Of a DNA stretch of 64,000 nucleotides, positions 1-10,117 are shown one piece after another. Positions within the stretch are counted from its first letter, which is position 1. Every line of letters starts with the position of its first letter. The stretch lies in contig JAFCMP010000524.1 in the NCBI GenBank assembly GCA_017506865.1, forward strand, positions 620,001-684,000. The letters run 5' to 3'. The notes under the pieces are model-generated. The model did not search any database. It was not told the DNA's origin and saw nothing but the letters and a program-made list of their open reading frames with translations. The position numbers were made by a program, and so were the translations under genes. This DNA is from Tribonema minus (lineage: Eukaryota > Sar > Xanthophyceae > Tribonematales > Tribonemataceae).

Positions 1-1905
1 AACCATGCCGGATAGCTCATGGAGTTGTTCCCCTGGCGCAGCGGGGGGGTGTTTGGACTGCATGGCGGCAAAGCAGTCATCATCAGGTATCGCCACCGTT
101 TTGGGCTGAAGGAAACGCGCTGCCTGCTGTAGCCCCCCCCGTGTGCCCATGCACTGTAGGACGTAGGCGTTGATCGCTGCCTCCGTTTGCTGGCGCGCGC
201 GCCAGCGCCGGTGCGCACGCGCGTGTGCGAGGAGCGCTGGCACCAACCGGTCAAGCTCACCGCGTGCCAACATTCTGATTCTGTCGGAGCGAGTGATGCC
301 AGGTGCGCCATCGGTGGAGGTGATGAGTGATGGCATGAGGTGGTGTAGAATCGTGGATCTTTGCAGTCGCTGCACCCGCCCTGCGGAATCTGGCTCCCGC
401 GCCGCATTGACGAACATCGTCATTGTGTGTGCCAACAGATGTGTTGCTGCGTTCTCCAGTGCAGCTCCCACATAGCGACGATTGCGTGGTCTAGCAAGGC
501 TTCTAGTTGTCGCGAACTGCAGCTTGCACAGCTCATCGAGGCTGATGCTGTCAAGCACTGCTGCGACTGCGGGGGTTGAGATGGTCCACGTGAAAAGCCC
601 ACCTGCCCCACCTGCTGCGCCTGCAGGGCCTGGCGCTGCCGCTGCTGTCGCCGCACCTGCCGCTCTGGGGCCCCCTCCGCCGCCGCCGCGGCCGCCACGA
701 CCACAGCCTCGTCCGCCGCTGTCGCTGCTGCGACCGCTGCCACGGCCACCGCGGCCGTTTTGAGTTCGCGCGCCACTGCCGCTGTTGCTAGCACCGCCGC
801 TGCGGCTGCTGGCATCACTGCTGCGGCCGTTGCCAGCGCCGCTGTCCTTAGTACCGGCTGCACTGCCGCCGCCGGCACCGCTGCTGCTGCCGCCTCCGGT
901 TCTGCTGCCGCTAGTCGCTCTGCTACTGCTGATGTCTGCATCATTGCTGCCGCTGCGAACGCGTCCTCCATTGCCACGTCCGCGCCCTCCACTGCGACCC
1001 CGACCCCCTCGTGTAGCACTGCTGCCCCCACGTTCCGGCCTCTTCGAGCTGCCGGAGGAGCTGCTGCCACCAGCCTGAGCAGCAGGTGCCTGCTGCGCGT
1101 GCGCTGGTCCCTTTGCGTAGGGGTTGCCGATGGGTGTGCACGCCGGTTGCTGCTGTGGCAGCGACGTGGTAGCTGTTGCCGTCGATGCATCAGGTGCTAG
1201 CGGTGCTGCTGATGCTGTTGTTGACAATGTTGCCGCCACTGCAGCGGGTGAAGTGATAGGCCTGCATTTGCGGCAGTGCTTGCCCGCGCTGGCATCGCTG
1301 CTGTCCACTCTGAATGTCTTGTTGGCATGAAACAGGTTTTTGCACAAGGCACACTCGGTGTAGATGGTTTGCAAGTGCGACGTGCTGAGGTCGGAGCGCT
1401 CCAGGAACGTTGTTGCTGTCCCACTGTGGTGTTTGCGCTGGTGCTTCGCCGCGATGTGGGCGTTTAACCTCTGCTGTAACGAGAGCAGCGACATGCCCTT
1501 CTTCACCACGAGGTCGCATAAGTTGCACTTGTACTCCGGGTCCGCACTGCCTCCACCTCCAGCTTCGTCGTCTAGCATCAGAGGTTGCTGTTCCAGACTG
1601 TTATGACCTGTTCTAGAGCGCTTGACTGCACTTTGCCCGCCCGTGTGCTCCCCTTCGCCTGTTTGATCGGAAATTGACCAACCGTCATTCTGTACCCTCT
1701 TGCGTTTGTGCGCTGCGCGTCCGTCTCCAGTTGCTCTGCTGCTGCCACTCGTGCCATCGTCCTGTTGACAAGCGCCATTGCCATCTGCAGCACTGGTGCT
1801 AATATCCTGCGCTTGTGCGCACGCTAGATCGGATTCCTTGCATTTCTGCGCTGATTCAGAGTTGGCAATACGGGCCTCCCGCCGCCGCCATGATATTCTT
1901 TTCAT
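1..1905 (-). CDS. LINE polyprotein, N-terminal part (copy A, partial)
   Basis: The reading frame starts at the ATG equivalent to that of copy B (begins MKRISWRRREAR) and stays open to the window edge. It covers the basic N-terminus, two zinc-finger-like cysteine clusters, the Gly/Ser/Arg-rich linker and the region just before the reverse transcriptase. The large alanine-rich open frames on the opposite strand here are antisense shadows of the GC-rich linker codons. Confidence 0.85.
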   Translation of the reverse strand, partial: MKRISWRRREARIANSESAQKCKESDLACAQAQDISTSAADGNGACQQDDGTSGSSRATGDGRAAHKRKRVQNDGWSISDQTGEGEHTGGQSAVKRSRTGHNSLEQQPLMLDDEAGGGGSADPEYKCNLCDLVVKKGMSLLSLQQRLNAHIAAKHQRKHHSGTATTFLERSDLSTSHLQTIYTECALCKNLFHANKTFRVDSSDASAGKHCRKCRPITSPAAVAATLSTTASAAPLAPDASTATATTSLPQQQPACTPIGNPYAKGPAHAQQAPAAQAGGSSSSGSSKRPERGGSSATRGGRGRSGGRGRGNGGRVRSGSNDADISSSRATSGSRTGGGSSSGAGGGSAAGTKDSGAGNGRSSDASSRSGGASNSGSGARTQNGRGGRGSGRSSDSGGRGCGRGGRGGGGGGPRAAGAATAAAAPGPAGAAGGAGGLFTWTISTPAVAAVLDSISLDELCKLQFATTRSLARPRNRRYVGAALENAATHLLAHTMTMFVNAAREPDSAGRVQRLQRSTILHHLMPSLITSTDGAPGITRSDRIRMLARGELDRLVPALLAHARAHRRWRARQQTEAAINAYVLQCMGTRGGLQQAARFLQPKTVAIPDDDCFAAMQSKHPPAAPGEQLHELSGMV

Positions 1906-1970
1906 GATCTCTGCTACGCCATGGTGCTACATGCTACAGCTACATACCTATCCGCAAGTACTTGTCAATA
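1..1970 (-). mobile_element. LINE copy A, 5' part only (cut by window edge)
   Basis: This segment repeats 5544-7513 at a constant offset of 5,543 bp, with no difference that I could find. It is the 5' end of a second copy of the non-LTR retrotransposon described at 1971-7513, in the same orientation, and it runs off the left edge of the window. Identity ends at about 1970, where this copy meets the 3' end of copy B directly. The two copies are therefore abutted head to tail with no host DNA between them. The lack of visible divergence suggests very recent duplication, or an assembly or unequal-crossover product. Confidence 0.93.
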
Positions 1971-4900
1971 GGATGTACTGGTCATCAAGCACTCACTGTA
2001 CTTTTTATTAATTCTCGCTCAGGGCGCGAAAAAGCCCAGATGATTGGCATCTAGCTGTAAGGAATCTACATGTCGTATGACAGTCTGAAAGTGTCGCAAC
2101 GACAACCACTCAAACGCCGCCGCCGCCAAATGGCATCTCGGGGTCCTCCCCTACGTCCTCCTCCATGTGCCCCCCCCCCCTGGATTCTGCCATGTGTGTC
2201 ATGACACGGCCAGAGTACGCCATGTGGAGCGCTGCCGACAGTGCCGAGCGTAAGCGCGCCAGGGCGATGCCCTTGAGAGCTTTAGGGCGCGCTCCTCCGG
2301 GCACTGACATCCTGCTGGCATACTCCGTCGCCACAGCCTCCAGCAGCTTCCGCCCCTGCTCCCCGATGCTGCCAAATGACCCTATTGCCAATGTGGCAAG
2401 TTTGTAGCAATTCTGATCATAATGACCAGAATAGTGGGTAGTTTTGGCGGCCTCTTGGTCGCGGCAGCATCGCTCGGGGTCTGCTGCAGTCTTCGCCGCC
2501 CGCGACGCCACCTGTGCCTCGAAGCAGGTAACGTCCACCATGAGCGGTAGGTGGCGTGTCGGGTCGTCGTAGCCGGTCACCGGGAAGGCGTCGGCAGGCA
2601 GCACGATGTCCATCCTGCGACTCCCCGGCGGCCCGGCGGACCCCAGAAACGGCGTGTAGTCCTCGTCCACCAGTCCCGTTTTGAGGTATTGCCGCAGGAG
2701 GCGCTGCGTGGCCCTCTTGACGCTATTGTGGACAATGGTGTCGTGCGCCTTGACGCGTGGCGCTTGACACAGCCGTGCATGCAGGGTGCCGCCCGGCGAC
2801 TTCCCGCACAGCTTGCAGCCTGCCGTCTGCTCCTCTACTCCGATGGCGCGTTTGACGGCCAGCTGCCAGGATAGGCCATCGAACGAAGCCGTTGTGGAGT
2901 ACATGGGCTCGTTGAGGAATGCCATGCCGATCGAGTGCATGTGGCGCTGCGACCGGAATCGAGCAAGTGCTTGCGTGCGTTGCGTGCCCTGCGGCAGCTG
3001 TTGCAGGTCCGCCTCCACCTTATCTGCAAGCTCGGTAGCGACGGCATCTGCAAGCGCACTCTGATTGGGGCGCTTCAGGCTACACTGCAACTGCAGAGCA
3101 CTGGCGTCAAGTACGCAAGCAGCATCCGCACCAGTGCCACCACCTGCTGTCGGCCGCAGCGGCGGCTGCTGCGTAGGTGGTTGCTGCTGCAGTGGCGTTA
3201 GCGCTGGTGGCAGTATATGTTCCAGCTTGTCACCTGTTGCTGCACGTAGAGATGTGGCAGCTGTGGCGATCGTCTGCATGAGGGGCAGGCGCGCCACCTC
3301 TGCTGCTGCTGCGCCTTGTAGCATTGCTGGTGTGGAACGCGCAGCGCCTGAATTGACGGCTGCCGCTGCTGCGTGCGCTGGTGCTGCAGCTGTGCCGCCT
3401 GCCGTTGCTGCTGCTGCCAGTGGTGTTGCTGCTGCCGCAGGTGTTGGTGCAGCACCTGCCGCATTGGCCGCTGCCACCGCCATTGCCGCTGTCGCAGCCG
3501 GCACGGTTGCGGCGCCGCCTGCCGACGCTGCTCCTGTTGCAGGTGCTGCAGCAGCCCTTAGGCTAGTAGGGCCTGTAGCAGCTGTATTGCCTATGCCCGC
3601 AGCCGCTGCTGTTGATGCTGCAGTTAGTGATGCCGCCGAGGCCACTTGAGGTGCAACATGTGCTGCCGCTGCTGCAGCAGCCTCTGATGCTGGAGCAGCT
3701 GCTGCTGCCGCCGCTGCTGCTGCCGCCGGAGTAGTTGCGCCGTGCGCCGCCGCTGCTGCTGCTGCCGCTGGTGCCGCCTGTGCTGCCGCCGCGGCCCCTG
3801 ATCCAGCGGCAGCTGCGTCGTGTGTTGCCGGAATGGCTGCGCCATAAGCGCGGCCAGCCGCTGATGCAGTTGCCGCTGCCGGGGCGGTCGCGCCTCCACT
3901 GGCAACCGCCGCTGCCGCTGTAACAGTTGCCGCTGCTGATGCTGCTGGTGCTGGTGCTGCTGCCGCTGCTGCCGGTGCCGCTTGTGTTGCCGCATCCTCA
4001 GCAGCGTTGTCTGCAGCCGCTTGAGGAGCCGCCTGCTGCAGCACCCCCGCCCATCCAGAGAGTGCTGGTTGCAGCGCTTGCAACGTGCCCGCCACATACG
4101 CAGCATCAGCGATGTCGCAGGCGCTGGTAATGCCAAGGCCGCCATGCCGTGTTGGGAGTCGCGCTTGCTGTAAGGCTGGGCCGTGCGCTGCCAGATGGAA
4201 GTGGGCCCCACTTTGCTCAAACTGGCGCCAGGTCTGGCCTGGTGGCTGCAGGCCCATTGAGTGCTCAAGCACCCACTGCGTGACCCGATCCCACTCCTTG
4301 GCGGCTGGCGCTGTCTGCGTAGTGGGAATGGTGCGCAGGCAGTACGTCATGCGAGGCACCACGCAGTAGCGCAGTAACCTGAACATAGCCCTCGGAGATG
4401 TCAGGCGCGCGCATCGCTCTGCAAATCGAGCCCCTGCCCCGCCTGCACCCGCTTCCCTGCGCAGCCATGCGTCCACAAAGCTGCTGTGGCCCACCGGCAC
4501 CCCAGCAACACAGCTCCACGGTTCTGATTTTCATCCGTATCCCCCACTAGCTGAACGCCCAGCTGCTGCAGCAGTTGCCGCTCGTGGTCTGTCACCACAT
4601 GCCCCCTGCCAGGCAGCGCGCGTGACTTGGTGAGGTTTAGCTCCAGCCCCACCTCCGCAAAGTGTTGTTTGAGCTGCGCCACCGCCTGTATGTCATCCTG
4701 AGTCAGCGTGCAAGCGCCTGTTCGGACGTTGGCATCGTCCATGTAGGCGCCCATCCGCCTCCGCGCGCGCTGCGCAGCCGCCGCCTCATTGAACCGTTTC
4801 AAGCACTGAGCAATGGCGCCGCAGAAGAGCATCGGTGCCGCGGGGTCCCCCTGCTTAAACCCGCGCTGAGACATGATGATGCGCGTGGAGCCGTCAACGT

Positions 4901-7513
4901 GCTGGAACAGCAGGCGTGGCCGAGTGCGAACGTATGTGCCGATGAAGTAGTCGAGGAAGTCCGGCAGCTGTGCTGCTACCCATTCCGCTGCCGCCAGGAC
5001 GAACACCATGTTGAAGGCATTCTTGAGGTCCAGCATGAACTGCCAGTGACCGAGCTCATACGCGAGTTTGCCGGCCATGGCCGCTTTCTCCGCTCCTGCT
5101 GAGACGGCTACCCCATACTGCCCGTCTGGCTCAAGGAGCTCCGCCAGGAAGTCTTTGCGGTCTGCCACGTACACCGAAGTGCATAGTCGCTGCAGCACCT
5201 CGCCGCAAACGATGGGCCGCTGCTTAGCTGTACCATCTTCCTGTTGTTCTGCAAGTGGCGTCAGGCGCCCCGCGCCATGCAACTGCCAGAAGGCATCCGG
5301 CAGCCGCGCAGCCTCCCGCATAACGGTCTGAAGCCACCGTGTGAGGACAGCAGCAAACTCATGCCGTCCCCAGCTTGTGCGTAGCGCATCCTGCAGGTGG
5401 CTGTAGCGCAGCCCCGATGGGCCTGCTCCACTGTAAGGGCTTGCTCGCTGGATGAGCTTGGCAACCGTCTCTGGCTCAATTCCCTCCCCCTGTAACAGGC
5501 TGAGTTCTGCTGGCATGTCGGCTGCTTTCGCCACAAGCTGATCAACCATGCCGGATAGCTCATGGAGTTGTTCCCCTGGCGCAGCGGGGGGGTGTTTGGA
5601 CTGCATGGCGGCAAAGCAGTCATCATCAGGTATCGCCACCGTTTTGGGCTGAAGGAAACGCGCTGCCTGCTGTAGCCCCCCCCGTGTGCCCATGCACTGT
5701 AGGACGTAGGCGTTGATCGCTGCCTCCGTTTGCTGGCGCGCGCGCCAGCGCCGGTGCGCACGCGCGTGTGCGAGGAGCGCTGGCACCAACCGGTCAAGCT
5801 CACCGCGTGCCAACATTCTGATTCTGTCGGAGCGAGTGATGCCAGGTGCGCCATCGGTGGAGGTGATGAGTGATGGCATGAGGTGGTGTAGAATCGTGGA
5901 TCTTTGCAGTCGCTGCACCCGCCCTGCGGAATCTGGCTCCCGCGCCGCATTGACGAACATCGTCATTGTGTGTGCCAACAGATGTGTTGCTGCGTTCTCC
6001 AGTGCAGCTCCCACATAGCGACGATTGCGTGGTCTAGCAAGGCTTCTAGTTGTCGCGAACTGCAGCTTGCACAGCTCATCGAGGCTGATGCTGTCAAGCA
6101 CTGCTGCGACTGCGGGGGTTGAGATGGTCCACGTGAAAAGCCCACCTGCCCCACCTGCTGCGCCTGCAGGGCCTGGCGCTGCCGCTGCTGTCGCCGCACC
6201 TGCCGCTCTGGGGCCCCCTCCGCCGCCGCCGCGGCCGCCACGACCACAGCCTCGTCCGCCGCTGTCGCTGCTGCGACCGCTGCCACGGCCACCGCGGCCG
6301 TTTTGAGTTCGCGCGCCACTGCCGCTGTTGCTAGCACCGCCGCTGCGGCTGCTGGCATCACTGCTGCGGCCGTTGCCAGCGCCGCTGTCCTTAGTACCGG
6401 CTGCACTGCCGCCGCCGGCACCGCTGCTGCTGCCGCCTCCGGTTCTGCTGCCGCTAGTCGCTCTGCTACTGCTGATGTCTGCATCATTGCTGCCGCTGCG
6501 AACGCGTCCTCCATTGCCACGTCCGCGCCCTCCACTGCGACCCCGACCCCCTCGTGTAGCACTGCTGCCCCCACGTTCCGGCCTCTTCGAGCTGCCGGAG
6601 GAGCTGCTGCCACCAGCCTGAGCAGCAGGTGCCTGCTGCGCGTGCGCTGGTCCCTTTGCGTAGGGGTTGCCGATGGGTGTGCACGCCGGTTGCTGCTGTG
6701 GCAGCGACGTGGTAGCTGTTGCCGTCGATGCATCAGGTGCTAGCGGTGCTGCTGATGCTGTTGTTGACAATGTTGCCGCCACTGCAGCGGGTGAAGTGAT
6801 AGGCCTGCATTTGCGGCAGTGCTTGCCCGCGCTGGCATCGCTGCTGTCCACTCTGAATGTCTTGTTGGCATGAAACAGGTTTTTGCACAAGGCACACTCG
6901 GTGTAGATGGTTTGCAAGTGCGACGTGCTGAGGTCGGAGCGCTCCAGGAACGTTGTTGCTGTCCCACTGTGGTGTTTGCGCTGGTGCTTCGCCGCGATGT
7001 GGGCGTTTAACCTCTGCTGTAACGAGAGCAGCGACATGCCCTTCTTCACCACGAGGTCGCATAAGTTGCACTTGTACTCCGGGTCCGCACTGCCTCCACC
7101 TCCAGCTTCGTCGTCTAGCATCAGAGGTTGCTGTTCCAGACTGTTATGACCTGTTCTAGAGCGCTTGACTGCACTTTGCCCGCCCGTGTGCTCCCCTTCG
7201 CCTGTTTGATCGGAAATTGACCAACCGTCATTCTGTACCCTCTTGCGTTTGTGCGCTGCGCGTCCGTCTCCAGTTGCTCTGCTGCTGCCACTCGTGCCAT
7301 CGTCCTGTTGACAAGCGCCATTGCCATCTGCAGCACTGGTGCTAATATCCTGCGCTTGTGCGCACGCTAGATCGGATTCCTTGCATTTCTGCGCTGATTC
7401 AGAGTTGGCAATACGGGCCTCCCGCCGCCGCCATGATATTCTTTTCATGATCTCTGCTACGCCATGGTGCTACATGCTACAGCTACATACCTATCCGCAA
7501 GTACTTGTCAATG
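1971..7513 (-). mobile_element. Non-LTR retrotransposon (RT plus restriction-like endonuclease), copy B, full length
   Basis: A complete element of about 5.54 kb on the minus strand. Its 5' end is near 7513 and its 3' end near 1971. The length is set by the tandem period, because the 5' end of copy A follows its 3' end directly. It has a short 5' leader, one long coding region broken once by a frame change, and a 3' untranslated part of about 140 bp without an obvious poly(A) tail. No terminal repeats were seen. The single-ORF layout, with reverse transcriptase followed by a CCHC knuckle and a PD-(D/E)XK-type endonuclease and no AP endonuclease, places it with the early-branching LINE clades (R2/NeSL/Hero/Utopia-like). 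I cannot name the clade without a tree. Confidence 0.9.
2110..7448 (-). CDS. LINE polyprotein: zinc fingers, reverse transcriptase, Ala-rich spacer, restriction-like endonuclease (one frame break)
   Basis: Frame one runs from ATG 7448 to about 4500; frame two continues to a stop at 2110, giving about 1,780 codons. In order: a basic N-terminus; a C2H2-like finger (CNLC...H...H, near residue 127); a second Cys cluster (CALC...CRKC); a Gly/Ser/Arg-rich linker. The reverse transcriptase follows, with palm motif A FMLDLKNAFN (about 5010-5040), QRGFKQGDPAAP (about 4838-4870) and the catalytic AYMDD (4734-4745). After the break come thumb-like sequence and a roughly 280-residue alanine-rich tract. 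A CCHC knuckle (CKLCGK...HARLC, 2765-2820) and an endonuclease core (RRMDIVL, then LMVDVTC, 2524-2620) complete it. The frame change lies at a run of four Gs near 4495-4500; one extra G would restore continuity, so a recent mutation or a sequencing error is likely. Confidence 0.88.
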
Positions 7514-7514
7514 T

Positions 7515-10117
7515 ACAGAATGTACTGTACTTCTTAGCCACGTGGCGAGTGCCACACAATCGAATGTAGTCTAGGAGACATGCATTGCCGCGCTTGTGTC
7601 CACAGGCACACCCTCAATAGCGATGCGCCTTGCAACTAGAAAATGTAAAGCAAATACACGCGCTCCTGCCGGTGCGCCGGTGCGCCAATGCGCAGGCGCA
7701 TCATGCCGTGCTCTTGCTGCTGCTTGGCAGGCCAGAGCATGACATCTCCTGGAGTCCGATCCGCTAACCCTAACGCTAACCCTAACCCTAACCTTAACCC
7801 TAACCCTAACCTAACCCTAACCCTAACCGACGCACGCTGCCTCCCCCAAGTCAGCCCGGCCAGCGCTTGCCGCAGCGGTGAGGCTAGTCTTTCTCTGAGC
7901 ATACTCCTGAAGGTAGGGCCGGTGGTGCACTCGTGCTTGTCGCCGGCCTGCTTTGGGTTGGCGTGGTCCGCCAGGGTGTGCCTTCTGCTCGCTCGGCTAC
8001 CACTTTTTGGTGTCTGCGCATTTGCTGCTGATGCTTACGCAGTTGCTCTCCAGAGCACACTTACAGAGTTGCTCTCCAGAGCACACTTCCTTCTCAGGGC
8101 ATGCTCTGCTTGCAGCTAGCGCGGTGCCTGCACTGCATTGACGGCGCACGCCTGCAACCCCGCGCCGCAGTGCACATTATATCACCTAGGTACAGCTCTC
8201 ATCACTGCTGAGCGGTCAGCGGCAGATGATGCTGAAATGATGGTCGGCACTAAGTACAGCCTTCGTGCACTGCAGCGCAGCCGTGCAATCATGCCACAGA
8301 TCAGTCGGCAACACTTTGACAGTCCGGAGTGTAACAAGGTGGCAGGTGAGCACGCAGGTGAGCAACGAAGGACACATCAGCAAAGTTTACGAGGGCGTTG
8401 CGGCTTGGGCTGAACTCAAGCCTTGCGCCGCCATTCTAGTGCCAGCATCATGATGCAACACATGGGAAAGCGAGAATGGACTAACTGGGGGCATGGCGCT
8501 GCATGTTGTGGTGTACTTTAGCCACTGCAAAAAACTCTTGTCAAGACTTGTTTGTAGTGCTGCTACAGTCACTATTAAGGCCCACAGCGCTTATGCAAGG
8601 GCTATGGTTACATAGGATTAGCGGCAATCATACTGAGACTCTAACCCTAGTTGAGACTCCAGAGTCCACCCGCAGTATCAACTCAGAGAGTACTGCGAGT
8701 ATCGCCAGTTGCGGCCATGAGTTCCTGGGTGCTACTGACTGGCGCACCTCTGGGCGCAAAGGGTTTAGTTTAGGTGCTAGCCCTACAGCTTTGCGGCAAG
8801 AATTGCTGGCGAGATTCGCTTTAAAAATGAAGTTAGCTTCGTTTCTTCATGCAGCGACCGATTTCTACACCGTCGGATAGAAAAGGTTGTCATGCAAGTC
8901 AGCGGACCTTTGCTAAACGATAGACGCCGTGGCACTGATTTTTTTCATCATCACTTGAAATGTTCACGCCAACAGGGTGGCTCTCAGCTGACGAGCAGTG
9001 CAGAGGATGAGCATCAGACTGAGTGCAGAGGATAAGACGATGAGTGAGGTCCATATTCCAACAAAGACCGCTTCAGTGATTCAGTGCACAGCGGTGAGTA
9101 TAGCTCAGAGAGTGCGCAGCGCAGCAAGAAGCAGTCGTGGTACAGCTCGCGAAGAATGGTGCGGCGATGCAGCTGGCTGGCAGAGTGTTTTGTTGCCTAA
9201 ACTACTTGGAAAATAACACTGGCCAGGCGCGGCGTCTTCTTTTTTTTAAATCAAAGCAATATATATATTTGTGTTGAATAAACGTGAATGGCACCTGCGT
9301 TCACACTTGTGCGTGTGCGCCACTGGAGCGCCACCGTGTGCCACTGGGATTACTGTTCGCAGCCACAATGCACGCCGTGCACAAGCTTCACGGAACCTCA
9401 ACAGCTTACATGACAGACAAGCTACACACCCTGGCATGCTTGCTTGCATGTATTACAGGCATAACATTACAGGCACACGCGGCAACTGGTGCTAGTCGGT
9501 GAGGATGCCACCATCATGCTATGCCAAAGTACTAACCTCAACTGATCAGATCATGTGCATGTGTGCCTGAAGCTCGCATCATCTTTGCCTCAAATACAGA
9601 AGCGGTCTACTTTGATCATCGTGTACACCCTGCATGGGGTACGTGTGGCATGACTGTCACACCACTGCTTGAAGTAGGCAGGACAGGTGTAGAGCAGCAG
9701 CAAACTTCAGGCTGTCAACCACACAGTGAGTGCACAGCATGGTAATGGTATGTATGCAGACTGAAGGCATCGACGTTGTCTCGTCAGGCAAATTGTTTTC
9801 TAATTAGTACAGTTGGGTATAGGGTCCATGGAGTTCACGAAAACGGGCGAGGCACAGCACAAAAAATGCACGTGGTAGACGGGGTAAGCAAGATCTGTGC
9901 ATTTCCGTACACACCTGTACAAGCCGCAGCTCAAACGCAATCTGCCAGGATGTGAATGTCTGTGCCTGTGTAGTGTGTAGTGTAGTGTAGTGATTGACGC
10001 GCGTACACGCTGTGTGCCCCGTGGTATGCCCCCACTACACCACCTGCTGCTGCAATGCGCGGCACCACGACTGCAGCAACACTTAGCGTTTGCAGCAGCG
10101 CACGCACACGCCACTGC
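7515..10117. other. Spacer between LINE array and exportin gene
   Basis: No gene is supported here. The stretch holds a telomere-like block (7765-7830) and a 22-bp sequence repeated after 26 bp (8041-8062 and 8067-8088). It also has a T-rich run near 9237 and scattered open frames without splice-site or family support. The part nearest 10117 should contain the 3' untranslated region of the exportin gene. TGTAA, the usual green-algal polyadenylation signal, occurs twice on the minus strand within about 9449-9475, but that is 650 bp past the stop, so I make no firm call. Confidence 0.6.
7765..7830. repeat. Interstitial telomere-like (CCCTAA)n block
   Basis: About eleven units of CCCTAA with variant units (one with a G, one short unit, one CCTTAA). 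It lies between the LINE array and the exportin gene and has non-telomeric DNA on both sides, so it is not a chromosome end. Read in frame it encodes Asn-Pro and Leu-Thr repeats, which explains spurious low-complexity open frames here. Confidence 0.95.

Noticed and set aside
420-1190. Alanine-rich open frame on the strand opposite... and other large frames within the LINE copies
   Set aside because: They are shadows of the GC-rich LINE coding sequence in other frames; the 1015-codon and 796-codon frames carry the recognisable domains.
7765-7830. True chromosome end
   Set aside because: Unique sequence and genes lie on both sides, and similar blocks are scattered throughout the window.
7688-8119. 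Open frame with Asn-Pro repeats
   Set aside because: The repeats are a translation of the telomere-like block; there are no splice sites or family support.
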